A stretch of 64,000 nt of DNA from Saprospiraceae bacterium (lineage in GTDB: Bacteria > Bacteroidota > Bacteroidia > Chitinophagales > Saprospiraceae). This document shows positions 30,200 through 40,222 of this stretch, one piece after another. Numbering within the stretch: position 1 is the first letter of the stretch; every line of letters starts with the position of its first letter. The notes below the pieces were generated by a model. That model was given only the letters and a program-made list of their open reading frames with translations. It made no database searches and had not been told where the DNA came from. Where the stretch lies: assembly GCA_020848995.1 (NCBI GenBank), contig JADLHA010000041.1, forward strand, positions 33,418-97,417, read 5' to 3'. A program made the position numbers and the translations under genes.

Positions 30200-31170
30200 A
30201 TGTCCGAAACGCGCAATACTATTTTACCAAACTGATCCTGGCTTTCCATCCGTTGGAAAGCAGCGTCGGTATTCTGTAAACGGTAAACAGAATCAATGAC
30301 GGGTTTGAGTTTTTTCTCGTTTACCAGGGCTAGAAATCCGGCAAAATCATCCTGCGAACCCATGGTGCTCCCATAGATGGAAATTTGCTTCCAGAAAATC
30401 TGCTGCGGTACAATATCAGACATCTTGCCCCCTGTTCCTCCGTAGACGGCTATTCGCCCTCCGGGGCGTGCTAATTGTACGAGCTTGGCAAACGAAGCAC
30501 CGGCATATCCATCTACGATGATGTCAAAACCCTCGCTGCAGCGCTCTTTTAAATTCGTTTCCCACTCAGGAGTTGAGTAAAGCACTCCCCCCGAAGCACC
30601 CATGGCTAATGCCTTATTGAGCTTTTCCGGGCGCGAACTGGTCACATATACTTCAAGGCCGAAGGCAAGACCGATCTGCAGCACAAACAAGGCCACTCCC
30701 CCACCAATACCCGTCACCAAGAGTCGCTCGCCCTGAACGGGCATACACCTGGAGACGAGGGCCCGGAAAGCGGTCACCCCAGCCAACCCGATAGCAGCCG
30801 CCTCTGCATCGTCGAGGTGCTCCGGTGCAGGATAGATGTTGTCTGCAGGAACATTGACTCTTTCAGCAAATGTTCCATCCATCGGCAAACCCAAAATCTG
30901 AAACTGCTTGTCCTGCACGCGCTCGTCCACCCCCCAGAACATTCCAGGATTGATCACAACGCGTTCGGAGCCCCGGTAAGCGCAGGCATCCGAACCTGGA
31001 ATGATCGGATATTTGAGTCCAGCATACTGGCCCTTCATGATCCAGAGGTCGCGATGATTTAAAGCGCAGGTTTTGACGCTGAGTGTCTCCATTTCATCGG
31101 ACTTAACCGGTTGAGGGACTTCGACGTAGGAAGGACGCGCATACTTTTCAGGGAGGACAATGGCTTTCAT
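30196..31170 (-). CDS. Zinc-binding dehydrogenase / quinone oxidoreductase family
   Basis: MKAIVLPEKYARPSYVEVPQPV; CALNHRDLWIMKGQYAGLKYPIIPGSDACAYR; VTGIGGGVALFVLQIGLAFG. Confidence 0.85.
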   Translation of the reverse strand: MKAIVLPEKYARPSYVEVPQPVKSDEMETLSVKTCALNHRDLWIMKGQYAGLKYPIIPGSDACAYRGSERVVINPGMFWGVDERVQDKQFQILGLPMDGTFAERVNVPADNIYPAPEHLDDAEAAAIGLAGVTAFRALVSRCMPVQGERLLVTGIGGGVALFVLQIGLAFGLEVYVTSSRPEKLNKALAMGASGGVLYSTPEWETNLKERCSEGFDIIVDGYAGASFAKLVQLARPGGRIAVYGGTGGKMSDIVPQQIFWKQISIYGSTMGSQDDFAGFLALVNEKKLKPVIDSVYRLQNTDAAFQRMESQDQFGKIVLRVSDI

Positions 31171-31184
31171 GAGGTAAAAATAAA

Positions 31185-31212
31185 AAAGTGCCCCCAATCA
31201 CAGAGGCACTTT
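31185..31212 (-). terminator. Intrinsic terminator downstream of the 1450-aa giant gene
   Basis: AAAGTGCC...GGCACTTT hairpin followed on the minus strand by TTTATTTTT; lies between 31247 (gene end) and 31170 (next gene start). Confidence 0.75.
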
Positions 31213-31246
31213 CCCTTCATAAACCGATATAATAACTAAACGTCTC

Positions 31247-34200
31247 TTATTGCGTAAGAATGATCTTCCGTACCGCGGTATAACGATGCGTTTCCATACG
31301 GTAATAATAGATGCCCGCTCCCCCGAGTTCTGCTGCGTCGATGCGCATAGTGTTGGGGCCCTCCGTAGCAATGCAATCAACCGACCTGAGCAAAGTCCCC
31401 TCCGTATTGAAGAAACTGATGTTGACCTTTTGATTGACAGGTGCCTGGAACCTGATCGTTGAATAGCTCCGGAAAGGGTTGGGTTCGTTCTGGAAGAGCA
31501 CTGCGCGCTGAATTTCAGCTTTGTTAGAACGCTCTTTTAGCTGAATGCTGAGCAAGCTCATATCCTCAAGGTAAGCCTCGGCTAAAATTCCATCGTGACG
31601 CATCATCAGAAATTCCGCAACAGACACCGGCTGGGTCGTGCGAAATACGAAATAGAACAATGCCTGCTCGGTCGGCTTAACACTGCCAATGGAATTCCAG
31701 CTCGCATTTAGCCTTCCTGCATGCTTCGGATCTAAACAAATATTGCGTTCGTCCATCTCAAGAATGCCACTCTGAACACCAACGAATTCTCCTACTGTGG
31801 TTTCGAAGCCAAAACTGCACTGGAACCCAGCGAGGTTTCCAACCCAGCTACCATAGACTGGTATGCGAACGAGTCCGCTTTCGGTGGCTACAGCTTCGTC
31901 AAGTTCAAAACTCAACGCCGCAGATGCCCGTCCTTGGAACCCACCAGCTACTTCGGTGGTCTTGGCGCTCAGGTTCACGTCTCCCGTCTTGATGGCCATG
32001 AAATCAACATCATGCATTTCACCGGAAAGCTGATCAATTTCATATTGATCCACCCAGGGCATATTCGCCCATGGATTGTCAATCTGATCAAACTTGGTGT
32101 CCTTGGTCAAGAACGACCACGAGAGAACTCCTTCCTTAAACCGGTCGTTGATACCAAGTATGAGTTTGCGAATGTCGCTAATGTCGGAGGCGGTGATGCT
32201 TCTGGAATTGTTAACGTCTGCTGCAATGAATTGATACGGCGACTGGAACGACTCAACACCCAATATGTGTCTCTGAATGAGAACGATGTCTGCGGTGGTT
32301 ATTCCGTTACTAACGTCATCGTCCTTGCGGGGACGAACGGAATAGCGCTCGCCTTCCGGCAGGTCCACAAAAGAATAACTACCCGACCGTTCAGAATGGA
32401 TCGTACCGATCACCTTACCCTCCTGGAATAAGTCGAGGTGCGCATTCTGCAATACAGCCTGATTGCTGGTTGAGACCAGACCACTGATCATACCGCCATT
32501 ACCAAACCGGTTTACGCATGTATTCCCAATATTGTCCTGGAGGTAAAGTTTGGTTTTACAGAATGACTGGTTGTTCCACTGGTCTGTAACATATATGGTA
32601 ACATCCAGGGTATCCGAGATGCCATTGTCGATGTCGGAACAGGTATACCTGCGCACGGAATCAGACACAAGACTGCTGAATGAAAACCTGAGGTCATTAT
32701 ATGCCGTGCAATTATCCTGACTTTTGCTGTCGAAGAAGCGCGCAGGTACGTCGATGTTTCCCGAGGAGGGCATAACCACTGCAACCAGCCCAACCTTGCA
32801 AAATGGAGTTGGGACTTTGCAATCGTTAACCCGAATCAGCTGAACACATCTGGCCGTATTACCACAAGAATCGGATACCGTCCATTCAATGCGGTGAGTT
32901 CCAACGGGGTATACGCCACTGGCATTATTGCCCTGTTGCGTGCTTCCAAAGCCGGCATTTCCAATATCCAACCGGTAAGTCCAGATCAGTTTATCGTCAT
33001 CTGTGCAATCGTCGTCTGCAGCTCCAATCAAATCCAGGTAAGCATTGCAGCTCACGTCATCTGCGCAGATGTCTACGGTATTACACGTTTCGTTGGCAAT
33101 GGTCGGAGCGGAAGTGTTTCTAACGTAAATAAGCTGATCTCTTGAAAAAATGCCAACCGGATCATTGCTGTTCACATCGTAAAGACACCAGTCGATCACC
33201 TTCCAGTGCCGGATGATTTTGATGCAATACCCCCCCACGTTGTAAAAGCGTTCGTCGCTATAGCCTGCGATCAGATTTGCGCAACCATGCCCGGGAAGCT
33301 TGGGCTTTCCTGCTATTTCCGGATGAGCGTCAGAAGCCTGGCAACCGTTGACGGTAATATCGGCAGGCCAGCCAATATCGCTCATGGTAATGGGATCCTC
33401 GTCGACTACAGTGATCGTCTGGTGGCAAATGGTAAACGCGCCACTAAGCGATGCGGCCTTCCACTCCCGACGAATCACGCCAACCCCACATTTCCATTGA
33501 ATGGTATCATCGCGATAAGTTATTCTCACGTTGGAGCAAGAGTTGACAGCCGTGGCCCCTCCCACGATTCCAAGATCGGAAAGATCTGTACCACAGTCCA
33601 CAGTAATATTGGAAGGACAATCTATATCTGGGGCAATTTTATCCTGGACCGTCACAGAAACCATGCAATCGTTAAAATTGCCAGCCTTATCCCATACCCG
33701 GAACACGACCATATGGGGGTTGTGTTCGAGATCCTCGCAACAGAATGTTACCCGTGGACCAAATTCAGTATTGCCCGGAATTCCGCACCAATCGGTCATC
33801 CTGCGCACAGCCATTGAATCAATCTCGCAGTTATCCAGCGAACCGTTGTCGACTGAGGTAGCCTGAAGAGTTGCAACTCCCTGCTCATTTAAACTGACAA
33901 CCGTATGCTCATCGCAGATAGCGACCGGATCGAGACTGTCCTCGATCAGCACCTCGGTCCTGCACCTCGTTACGTTGCCGCAGGCATCCGTTACGATGTA
34001 GCGAACCCAGGTCGTATCGCGTGGCAGCCCCGGAATTACAGCGTTTCCTCCTGAATACGTAACTCCGTCTGTCCGGTAATCACCTGCCTCAGGTTTACCG
34101 TCGGGGCCCGCCAATTTGTATTCTACCGTAAAGGTAGTTGACGAACAATCGTCTATGAACTGTGGCGGAGGCACGATAGCAGTACCGGCACACTGGTAAT

Positions 34201-35512
34201 AATCCATAGGGAATCGCATGTAATTTTGCGCACATGCCACCACAGGAGGTTTGTTGTCCATGACTTTAATGAACTGGACGCGTTCCTCCAATTCTCCCGT
34301 GCACCAATCGAAAACCTTCCAGGTGCGCAATAGCTTAAAGGAGTTCCCGCAGATGGGTATGCGGATATCGCGGTAAGTAACGGCAATGTGGTCGCAGTGC
34401 ACATTCAACGGGTAACCCGTTCCTTTCCATTTCACGCCACCTATTGAGTCGAGTTCGTCATAAGGCGAAGGGTTGCCATTGTCAAGGGCGTTCCACCCAG
34501 CCGGATACGGTCCGACCGGAGGTTCAATGCTGTCGCATTGCAATGGCGGTAGTTGAAAACCGTCGTAATTCTGAGGCCACATGACCCCGGCAATGCTCGC
34601 CTGAGTAATGTAGATCGAGTCCTTGCATGAAGTCTTATTGCCTTTGCAATCAACCGCAGTCCAGTTGCGCTCAATCTGAGCGTAATATGGTGCATTGCAA
34701 CCATTTTTTGTATAAATGTCGTAATAACACAGTTCCACATCGCAACACAGGTCAAAACCTCTTACAATGTAGCATTGGGATTTTGTCGGATGCTTAATCA
34801 CCGTATCTCCGGGTGGAAGGGGGAAGCCTATCGAATCGGGAGAATAGTCCTCGTCACACTCCACGATATAGGCCGTGTCGCTGCACTCCAGCAGGGGAAT
34901 GTATTTGTCTTCTATGAGTATTCGTCCCCAACAGGCAATCCCGGTGCACAAGTGTCTGACATGTACTTTGAGCACCTGCCCCAGGTGGGAATAGTTGACG
35001 ATGTTGCCAAGGATGGGCAGGTTGTTTGTGTTATACACCGTCACCTGGAAGGAACTTGCGGGGTAATAGTCTCCCTCCAGCACGACCCCTGGCGTGATCA
35101 GCGCCTGACAATTCCCGTCGAGACTGACGTGAACCAGGTCATCGCAAGCCATGGCATAATCTCCTTCCACAATGACTTGTTGAAACACCTGGGTAAACGG
35201 AAACACTGCTGTAATCAAACGAATGATGTATGTGCCAGGAACCGTACCCCAGTCCACGGTAAAACTATTAACAGGACCAACCGGCACAGGATTCAACGTA
35301 CCACCGCCGAGCACAGCCACCAAAAATGGACCTCCGCTAAAATTGTAAGTAACGGTCTGTCCGGGGCAAACGCTTGTGTCTCCGCTGACGTACTGTCCTT
35401 TCGCATCATAGGAAATACAGACCATCAAACCAGCGATCCAAATCGCCAGAGACTTCCGAATAAGTTGCAGGAAGCAGGGAAGGCTCTCCGAAAATAGCGC
35501 AACTTTCTTCAT
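31247..35512 (-). CDS. Giant secreted Cys-rich protein 1: HYR/Ig-like modules, dockerin-like and cohesin-like segments, T9SS sorting domain
   Basis: Signal-like MKKVALFSESLPCFLQLIRKSLAIWIAGLMVCISYDAKGQ from ATG 35512; KIIRHWKVIDWC motif; SNGITTADIVLIQRHILGVE...AADVNNSRSITASDISDIRKLILG; C-terminal LFQNEPNPFRSYSTIRF...GIYYYRMETHRYTAVRKIILTQ. Confidence 0.85.
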   Translation of the reverse strand: MKKVALFSESLPCFLQLIRKSLAIWIAGLMVCISYDAKGQYVSGDTSVCPGQTVTYNFSGGPFLVAVLGGGTLNPVPVGPVNSFTVDWGTVPGTYIIRLITAVFPFTQVFQQVIVEGDYAMACDDLVHVSLDGNCQALITPGVVLEGDYYPASSFQVTVYNTNNLPILGNIVNYSHLGQVLKVHVRHLCTGIACWGRILIEDKYIPLLECSDTAYIVECDEDYSPDSIGFPLPPGDTVIKHPTKSQCYIVRGFDLCCDVELCYYDIYTKNGCNAPYYAQIERNWTAVDCKGNKTSCKDSIYITQASIAGVMWPQNYDGFQLPPLQCDSIEPPVGPYPAGWNALDNGNPSPYDELDSIGGVKWKGTGYPLNVHCDHIAVTYRDIRIPICGNSFKLLRTWKVFDWCTGELEERVQFIKVMDNKPPVVACAQNYMRFPMDYYQCAGTAIVPPPQFIDDCSSTTFTVEYKLAGPDGKPEAGDYRTDGVTYSGGNAVIPGLPRDTTWVRYIVTDACGNVTRCRTEVLIEDSLDPVAICDEHTVVSLNEQGVATLQATSVDNGSLDNCEIDSMAVRRMTDWCGIPGNTEFGPRVTFCCEDLEHNPHMVVFRVWDKAGNFNDCMVSVTVQDKIAPDIDCPSNITVDCGTDLSDLGIVGGATAVNSCSNVRITYRDDTIQWKCGVGVIRREWKAASLSGAFTICHQTITVVDEDPITMSDIGWPADITVNGCQASDAHPEIAGKPKLPGHGCANLIAGYSDERFYNVGGYCIKIIRHWKVIDWCLYDVNSNDPVGIFSRDQLIYVRNTSAPTIANETCNTVDICADDVSCNAYLDLIGAADDDCTDDDKLIWTYRLDIGNAGFGSTQQGNNASGVYPVGTHRIEWTVSDSCGNTARCVQLIRVNDCKVPTPFCKVGLVAVVMPSSGNIDVPARFFDSKSQDNCTAYNDLRFSFSSLVSDSVRRYTCSDIDNGISDTLDVTIYVTDQWNNQSFCKTKLYLQDNIGNTCVNRFGNGGMISGLVSTSNQAVLQNAHLDLFQEGKVIGTIHSERSGSYSFVDLPEGERYSVRPRKDDDVSNGITTADIVLIQRHILGVESFQSPYQFIAADVNNSRSITASDISDIRKLILGINDRFKEGVLSWSFLTKDTKFDQIDNPWANMPWVDQYEIDQLSGEMHDVDFMAIKTGDVNLSAKTTEVAGGFQGRASAALSFELDEAVATESGLVRIPVYGSWVGNLAGFQCSFGFETTVGEFVGVQSGILEMDERNICLDPKHAGRLNASWNSIGSVKPTEQALFYFVFRTTQPVSVAEFLMMRHDGILAEAYLEDMSLLSIQLKERSNKAEIQRAVLFQNEPNPFRSYSTIRFQAPVNQKVNISFFNTEGTLLRSVDCIATEGPNTMRIDAAELGGAGIYYYRMETHRYTAVRKIILTQ
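32150..32330 (-). other. Dockerin-like duplicated segment of giant protein 1
   Basis: Two F-hand-like halves: DDDVSNGITTADIVLIQRHILG and AADVNNSRSITASDISDIRKLILG. Confidence 0.6.
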
Positions 35513-35647
35513 AATTTGTTCATTTAGTTGTAAGAGAATTGACATGACGTTCAATTTTATACCAGCTTTTGAAATTGATTGCTCAGGCTTGGCTTTCATC
35601 CGGGAACATTGCTGTTCCCGGAATCAGCCTAATTACCCAAGAACCGT

Positions 35648-38600
35648 TTATTTTATGACAATCATTTTTCGCGTTGCATTGAAGCCATTGGCATCCAGAC
35701 GGTAGTAGAGTATTCCGGATTCGTCAATGTCCTCAGACTTAATCACGATGCTGTTCATGCCTGCCTTGGCTGCCGATGAGTAGGTCCTGATCACCGCACC
35801 AGCGATGTTGTACAGACTCAGGACAACCGGTCCATCGGTGGGAACGCGGAAGTACACTCTCGACTCACCAGCAAATGGATTGGGAACATTCTGGAAGAGG
35901 GCATAAGCACCGTCGCCAAATGCGTTGCCACCGTCGCTAAAACGGAATCCAACACGTGCATCACCATCCGGAGTATACGCCTCAGAGCTAAACCGGTCAG
36001 TCGCGATATTGATTCCACATTGCGACAGCAAAGCATTTTGTCTGGCTCTCAATTCAATGTAAAACAGGTCTGCGCCCGCTTCAGGCAAAAGCAGGCCGTC
36101 AGCATTCCAGCTCATCCGGACAATACCCGGTTCGATATGATAGTGTTCACCCTGAACGGAGATCAAACCGTTCTGCATTGAGACGAACTCGAGCATTTGA
36201 GGATTAAAAGACATGGAGAACTGCATTCCATAGAAGCCAGCCGCTTCGGAGGTCCTAAGTGGCATCCAGTAGGTCTGGCCCGCATTCAAAAGAGCATCCT
36301 GCGACTCCAAAGTAAGCTGGTTGCGATAGCGCGACGTTTGGGATGAGAATCCCGTGTTGGCCTCTCCGGTGACATCACCGGTTTTTACCGCTACAAAATC
36401 CCTGTCCATTAGCTCCCCATTGGTGTGAGCAATGTTCACATCCGTAGCGAAGTTCATGTAATTATCGAATGTCAGAGGAAACGCTGCATCGATAAAATTC
36501 CAGGACCGGTTGTTGTCAAATCCAGACTGTACGCCTAGAATGAGTTTCCGGAGTTCCGACACGTCCCTTGCCGTGATTGAACCTGAACGGTTTACATCTG
36601 CAGCAACCAGTTTATAAGGAGAGTCGAGCAATTCCAAACCAAGAATATGACGTTGAATCTTGACGATGTCTTTCGTCGTGATCCCCTGCGCTGGGTCAGC
36701 ATCGTAGCTCGCCGCCATCTGATAGCTGCTGTTCATGTCAAGCCCACTAAACAGGTATTCACCCTGGGCACCAGTCTTGATCTGGCGCTGGGCGCCCCGA
36801 ACATCGCTCAGGTTTACGACAACTTCCGGTGAGGGATTGCCGTTGTAACCCCTAATAAACCCATTCAAGGAAAAGAATCCAGGCACATCAGGGCATGCAT
36901 CCTGGTTGTCCTGCAAGACAATGTTGGTTAAACAAAAGTCGTTGTTGCCCGCGTTATCCGTGATGTATATCGTTACCGGGAGGGTGTCGCTTTTTCCGTT
37001 GGCAATGTCGGAACAGGTGAATTCCCTCGAAGTTTGCGAAATATCAGCTGAAAAAGAATATTTTAATTCTGCGGGATCTGTACAGTTGTCTTCGCCTCTG
37101 ATCACCAGGTCGTTTGCCCACACGGTAACGGATCCTGAATTCTGCATTAATACGGTAACTAAACCATCTTTACAATAAGGAGTTGGCCTTTTGCAATCCC
37201 TCACGCGAATGAGGTAGCTACAACGGGACTCATTACCACACTGGTCCTTTACCACCCAGGTAATCCGATGAGTACCTTCCTTCAGGCCATAGGTAAATTT
37301 GTTTCGCGATCCCTTTGCATCTTCAGAACCATCGTCATTGAGGTCCAGTGAATAACTCCAGCGCAATTCTGCTTGAGGAGTGCAACGGTCCGTTGCCGTC
37401 GCCTCAAAGGTATAGTTCACCTGGCATTGGGATTCAATGCAAAGGTCTTTGTCGTCACAAGAGCTTGAAAATTCAGGCCCTTCGGCATTGATGAGCTTGA
37501 TGACCTGAGTATGATACCATATTCCATGTCCTTTGACAGGATCATAGGTGCACCAGTCGATGACGGTCCACTTCCGCAAGATTTTGTAACAGACGCCTTC
37601 CACAAAATTGAAGACGAGGTCTTCGTAAGTAGCTACCGGAAGGTTGCAATGATCCCTGTTCAGATAAACCGGTTTGCCGGTAACCGCGGGATCCGCAGCA
37701 TCGACGCAACCGTCCAGAACGAGATCATCAGGCCACAGGATGTCCTCCCATACAAACGGATCGTCATCATATACCGTGATCACTTGTTGACAGGAATCCC
37801 GCAGTCCGCCATTGTCTATGGCTATAAATTCCCGGATGATCTGACCGAGATTGCATGTATTCAAATAATTGTAAATACGGGTCTCGATCCGGACCTGACA
37901 GTTATCCGTTGCGCTGGCTTCGCCAAAAACGCTCAGGTCTGTTAAGTCAGTTTCGCAATCAACCCTCACATCATCGGGACAATTAATGATTGGAGGAAGC
38001 TTGTCCTGTACGATGGCTTGCACCATGCATTCACTTGAATTGTTGTTTTGGTCAATGACCCGAAGAACGACGGTGATGCCATCTGCATCGGAAACGTCCT
38101 GGCAGCAGAACTCTGCGTTGTCCTTAAAGGTAGTGCTGCCGCATGGGCCAGGGTCCATTCTCCGCACCTTAAAACTGACAGATCCACAATTATCGTGGCT
38201 GTGATCGTCAAAAACCGACGCAGGCACTGTAGCTTTGCCGGTAGACCCCAGCGATATGACCGTCTTTTCATGGCACACAGCTACGGGAGGCGTGCGATCA
38301 ACCACCTCTATATCAAACTGACAGCGGGTTGAGTTGCCACATCCATCCGTGATCGTGTAATATATCCAGTTACACCCCAGAGGCATATTGAATACCTGGT
38401 ACCTGCCATCGGGCAGTTTAATGATGTTATGATCGGTGCCCAGACCCGCAACGGGCGTACAATTTTTGGGATCTATAGCCGGCAAGTGTTTGACGTCGTA
38501 GGTCCATCCAGAGCAGTTTTCAGTGACGTACGGCGTATAATCGTTGACAATGGTAGATGGGGTAAGATCCTCCGGAACGGGCAGGATCAGGGATCCGGAA

Positions 38601-40069
38601 CAATTCCAGGGATTGGTATTCACCGTATAATTTTTTGGACAAACGACCTTGGGAGCCGAGGTATCGACCACCTTGATCAGCTGCGGAAAGTCGATGCGGA
38701 ATTCAGGGTTACACCAATCAAGAATCAGCCACCGGCGAATGAGTTTGTAGGTGCCGGGGCAAACCTGAATGGTATCGTCGCTGAAATCGTACTGTATGTT
38801 TCCACAGTAAATACCTGCTGGCTTACCCGTTCCCTGTGCCGTGGTATCCGGCATCCCGGATGGAAGCTTTGGCCAGTTTCCATTGCAACTCAGCGCTGGC
38901 AGGTGACCAGGCAGTCCATCGTAATGCGGGGGCAAGGTAATGTCGCCCAAGGTACCTCTTTGAAGGTCGATGGTATCGTAACAACAGGCCACATAACCGC
39001 CCGGATCGGTAGCGCACCATTTTCGGTATATGGTCGCACTCAGGTCGGCATTCGTGCAATCGTATTTGACAAGGCTGTCTTTGTAGGTAAGGTAAACGAT
39101 GCCGCAGGAGTCGATGCCGGTTACGATGTAAGGATAAATGTTGAGATTAACGTGCGAGGTATCTACCGGAAATCCATAGGCAAGAGGAGATACATCCGAC
39201 GAACAACTCACCGTATCGCGTGGTCTGCAATTCAGTGTTGGTGGGGATTTGTCCTCTAACACAATGTATCCCCAGCAACGATTGCCGCAAACGATGTTTC
39301 GCACGCTAACGGTAAGCCGCTTGTTCAGGTATTGGCTGGTAATAGGGAGCGTCAGCAGTGTATTTCCATCATAAACACTCACCTCGTAAAATCCGAGATC
39401 GGCACACGCTGCGGGCTCACCTTCCAGGATCATAGAAGGCAGGATTTCCGCTTCACAATGCGTATTCATCGAAATCTGAACCTGGTTGTTGCAGGTCATC
39501 TGGCAATCCGTCCAACAGTTCGGAATATCGACGTAATTTGAAAATACGAACTGCTCGGGATTATTGAAGCCAACTGCAAAGTTATTGCTCAGAATGGCCG
39601 GAGCCCCGACTGCGTATGGATTGACCTCGACACGGATCTCATAAATCACCGTATCGTTCGCAAGCATAACAGCACCTGATGCCACTACATTGTTAAGCAC
39701 TCCGTCAAACCCAGGGTTTATTGCACCGGGCAAAGCAGAAGGAGAGAAATACACAATCGCAGGTGCCCCGACGACAGAAACAAATGCGCTACCCAGCCGG
39801 GATGGCAGATCCAATCGGTCATACGTGGAGATTCCAAAAGCTCCTCCAAAAATGGTAGTACGTACCTGTAGTCTGAATACAGCATCAAAATGTCCGGGAG
39901 TACCACTGGTCGGTGCAGCCACGGATACAAGAGACTTATTCAATACTGGCTGAGCTACTACCCGAACAGAAGCTAGGGTCACTAGCAAAACCAGCATACT
40001 GAAGACCAGCCCGAGCGGGTAATTTTCCCGCAATCCGAAGAGCCTGCCCGTACAGTTGTTCGTGTTCAT
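35648..40069 (-). CDS. Giant secreted Cys-rich protein 2, paralogue of protein 1, T9SS sorting domain
   Basis: Start at ATG 40069 (MNTNNCTGRLFGLRENYPLGLVFSMLVLLVTLASVRVVAQ) preferred over ORF start 40183; KILRKWTVIDWC; AQGITTKDIVKIQRHILGLE...AADVNRSGSITARDVSELRKLILG; CTD LFQNVPNPFAGESRVYFRVP. Confidence 0.85.
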   Translation of the reverse strand: MNTNNCTGRLFGLRENYPLGLVFSMLVLLVTLASVRVVAQPVLNKSLVSVAAPTSGTPGHFDAVFRLQVRTTIFGGAFGISTYDRLDLPSRLGSAFVSVVGAPAIVYFSPSALPGAINPGFDGVLNNVVASGAVMLANDTVIYEIRVEVNPYAVGAPAILSNNFAVGFNNPEQFVFSNYVDIPNCWTDCQMTCNNQVQISMNTHCEAEILPSMILEGEPAACADLGFYEVSVYDGNTLLTLPITSQYLNKRLTVSVRNIVCGNRCWGYIVLEDKSPPTLNCRPRDTVSCSSDVSPLAYGFPVDTSHVNLNIYPYIVTGIDSCGIVYLTYKDSLVKYDCTNADLSATIYRKWCATDPGGYVACCYDTIDLQRGTLGDITLPPHYDGLPGHLPALSCNGNWPKLPSGMPDTTAQGTGKPAGIYCGNIQYDFSDDTIQVCPGTYKLIRRWLILDWCNPEFRIDFPQLIKVVDTSAPKVVCPKNYTVNTNPWNCSGSLILPVPEDLTPSTIVNDYTPYVTENCSGWTYDVKHLPAIDPKNCTPVAGLGTDHNIIKLPDGRYQVFNMPLGCNWIYYTITDGCGNSTRCQFDIEVVDRTPPVAVCHEKTVISLGSTGKATVPASVFDDHSHDNCGSVSFKVRRMDPGPCGSTTFKDNAEFCCQDVSDADGITVVLRVIDQNNNSSECMVQAIVQDKLPPIINCPDDVRVDCETDLTDLSVFGEASATDNCQVRIETRIYNYLNTCNLGQIIREFIAIDNGGLRDSCQQVITVYDDDPFVWEDILWPDDLVLDGCVDAADPAVTGKPVYLNRDHCNLPVATYEDLVFNFVEGVCYKILRKWTVIDWCTYDPVKGHGIWYHTQVIKLINAEGPEFSSSCDDKDLCIESQCQVNYTFEATATDRCTPQAELRWSYSLDLNDDGSEDAKGSRNKFTYGLKEGTHRITWVVKDQCGNESRCSYLIRVRDCKRPTPYCKDGLVTVLMQNSGSVTVWANDLVIRGEDNCTDPAELKYSFSADISQTSREFTCSDIANGKSDTLPVTIYITDNAGNNDFCLTNIVLQDNQDACPDVPGFFSLNGFIRGYNGNPSPEVVVNLSDVRGAQRQIKTGAQGEYLFSGLDMNSSYQMAASYDADPAQGITTKDIVKIQRHILGLELLDSPYKLVAADVNRSGSITARDVSELRKLILGVQSGFDNNRSWNFIDAAFPLTFDNYMNFATDVNIAHTNGELMDRDFVAVKTGDVTGEANTGFSSQTSRYRNQLTLESQDALLNAGQTYWMPLRTSEAAGFYGMQFSMSFNPQMLEFVSMQNGLISVQGEHYHIEPGIVRMSWNADGLLLPEAGADLFYIELRARQNALLSQCGINIATDRFSSEAYTPDGDARVGFRFSDGGNAFGDGAYALFQNVPNPFAGESRVYFRVPTDGPVVLSLYNIAGAVIRTYSSAAKAGMNSIVIKSEDIDESGILYYRLDANGFNATRKMIVIK
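36535..36705 (-). other. Dockerin-like duplicated segment of giant protein 2
   Basis: DADPAQGITTKDIVKIQRHILG and AADVNRSGSITARDVSELRKLILG. Confidence 0.6.
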
Positions 40070-40222
40070 AATGGATAATTTATGAGTGGTAAAACGATTC
40101 ATGTTCGCGACAATTTTTGAGATCTGAAAAACGGTTCTTATTGAGATTCGATTCATTTTTTTTAATTTTTTGCCCAAGAACAAAGCGGGGGGGTCACCTG
40201 TCAGTTAAGAGACGGGTGTACT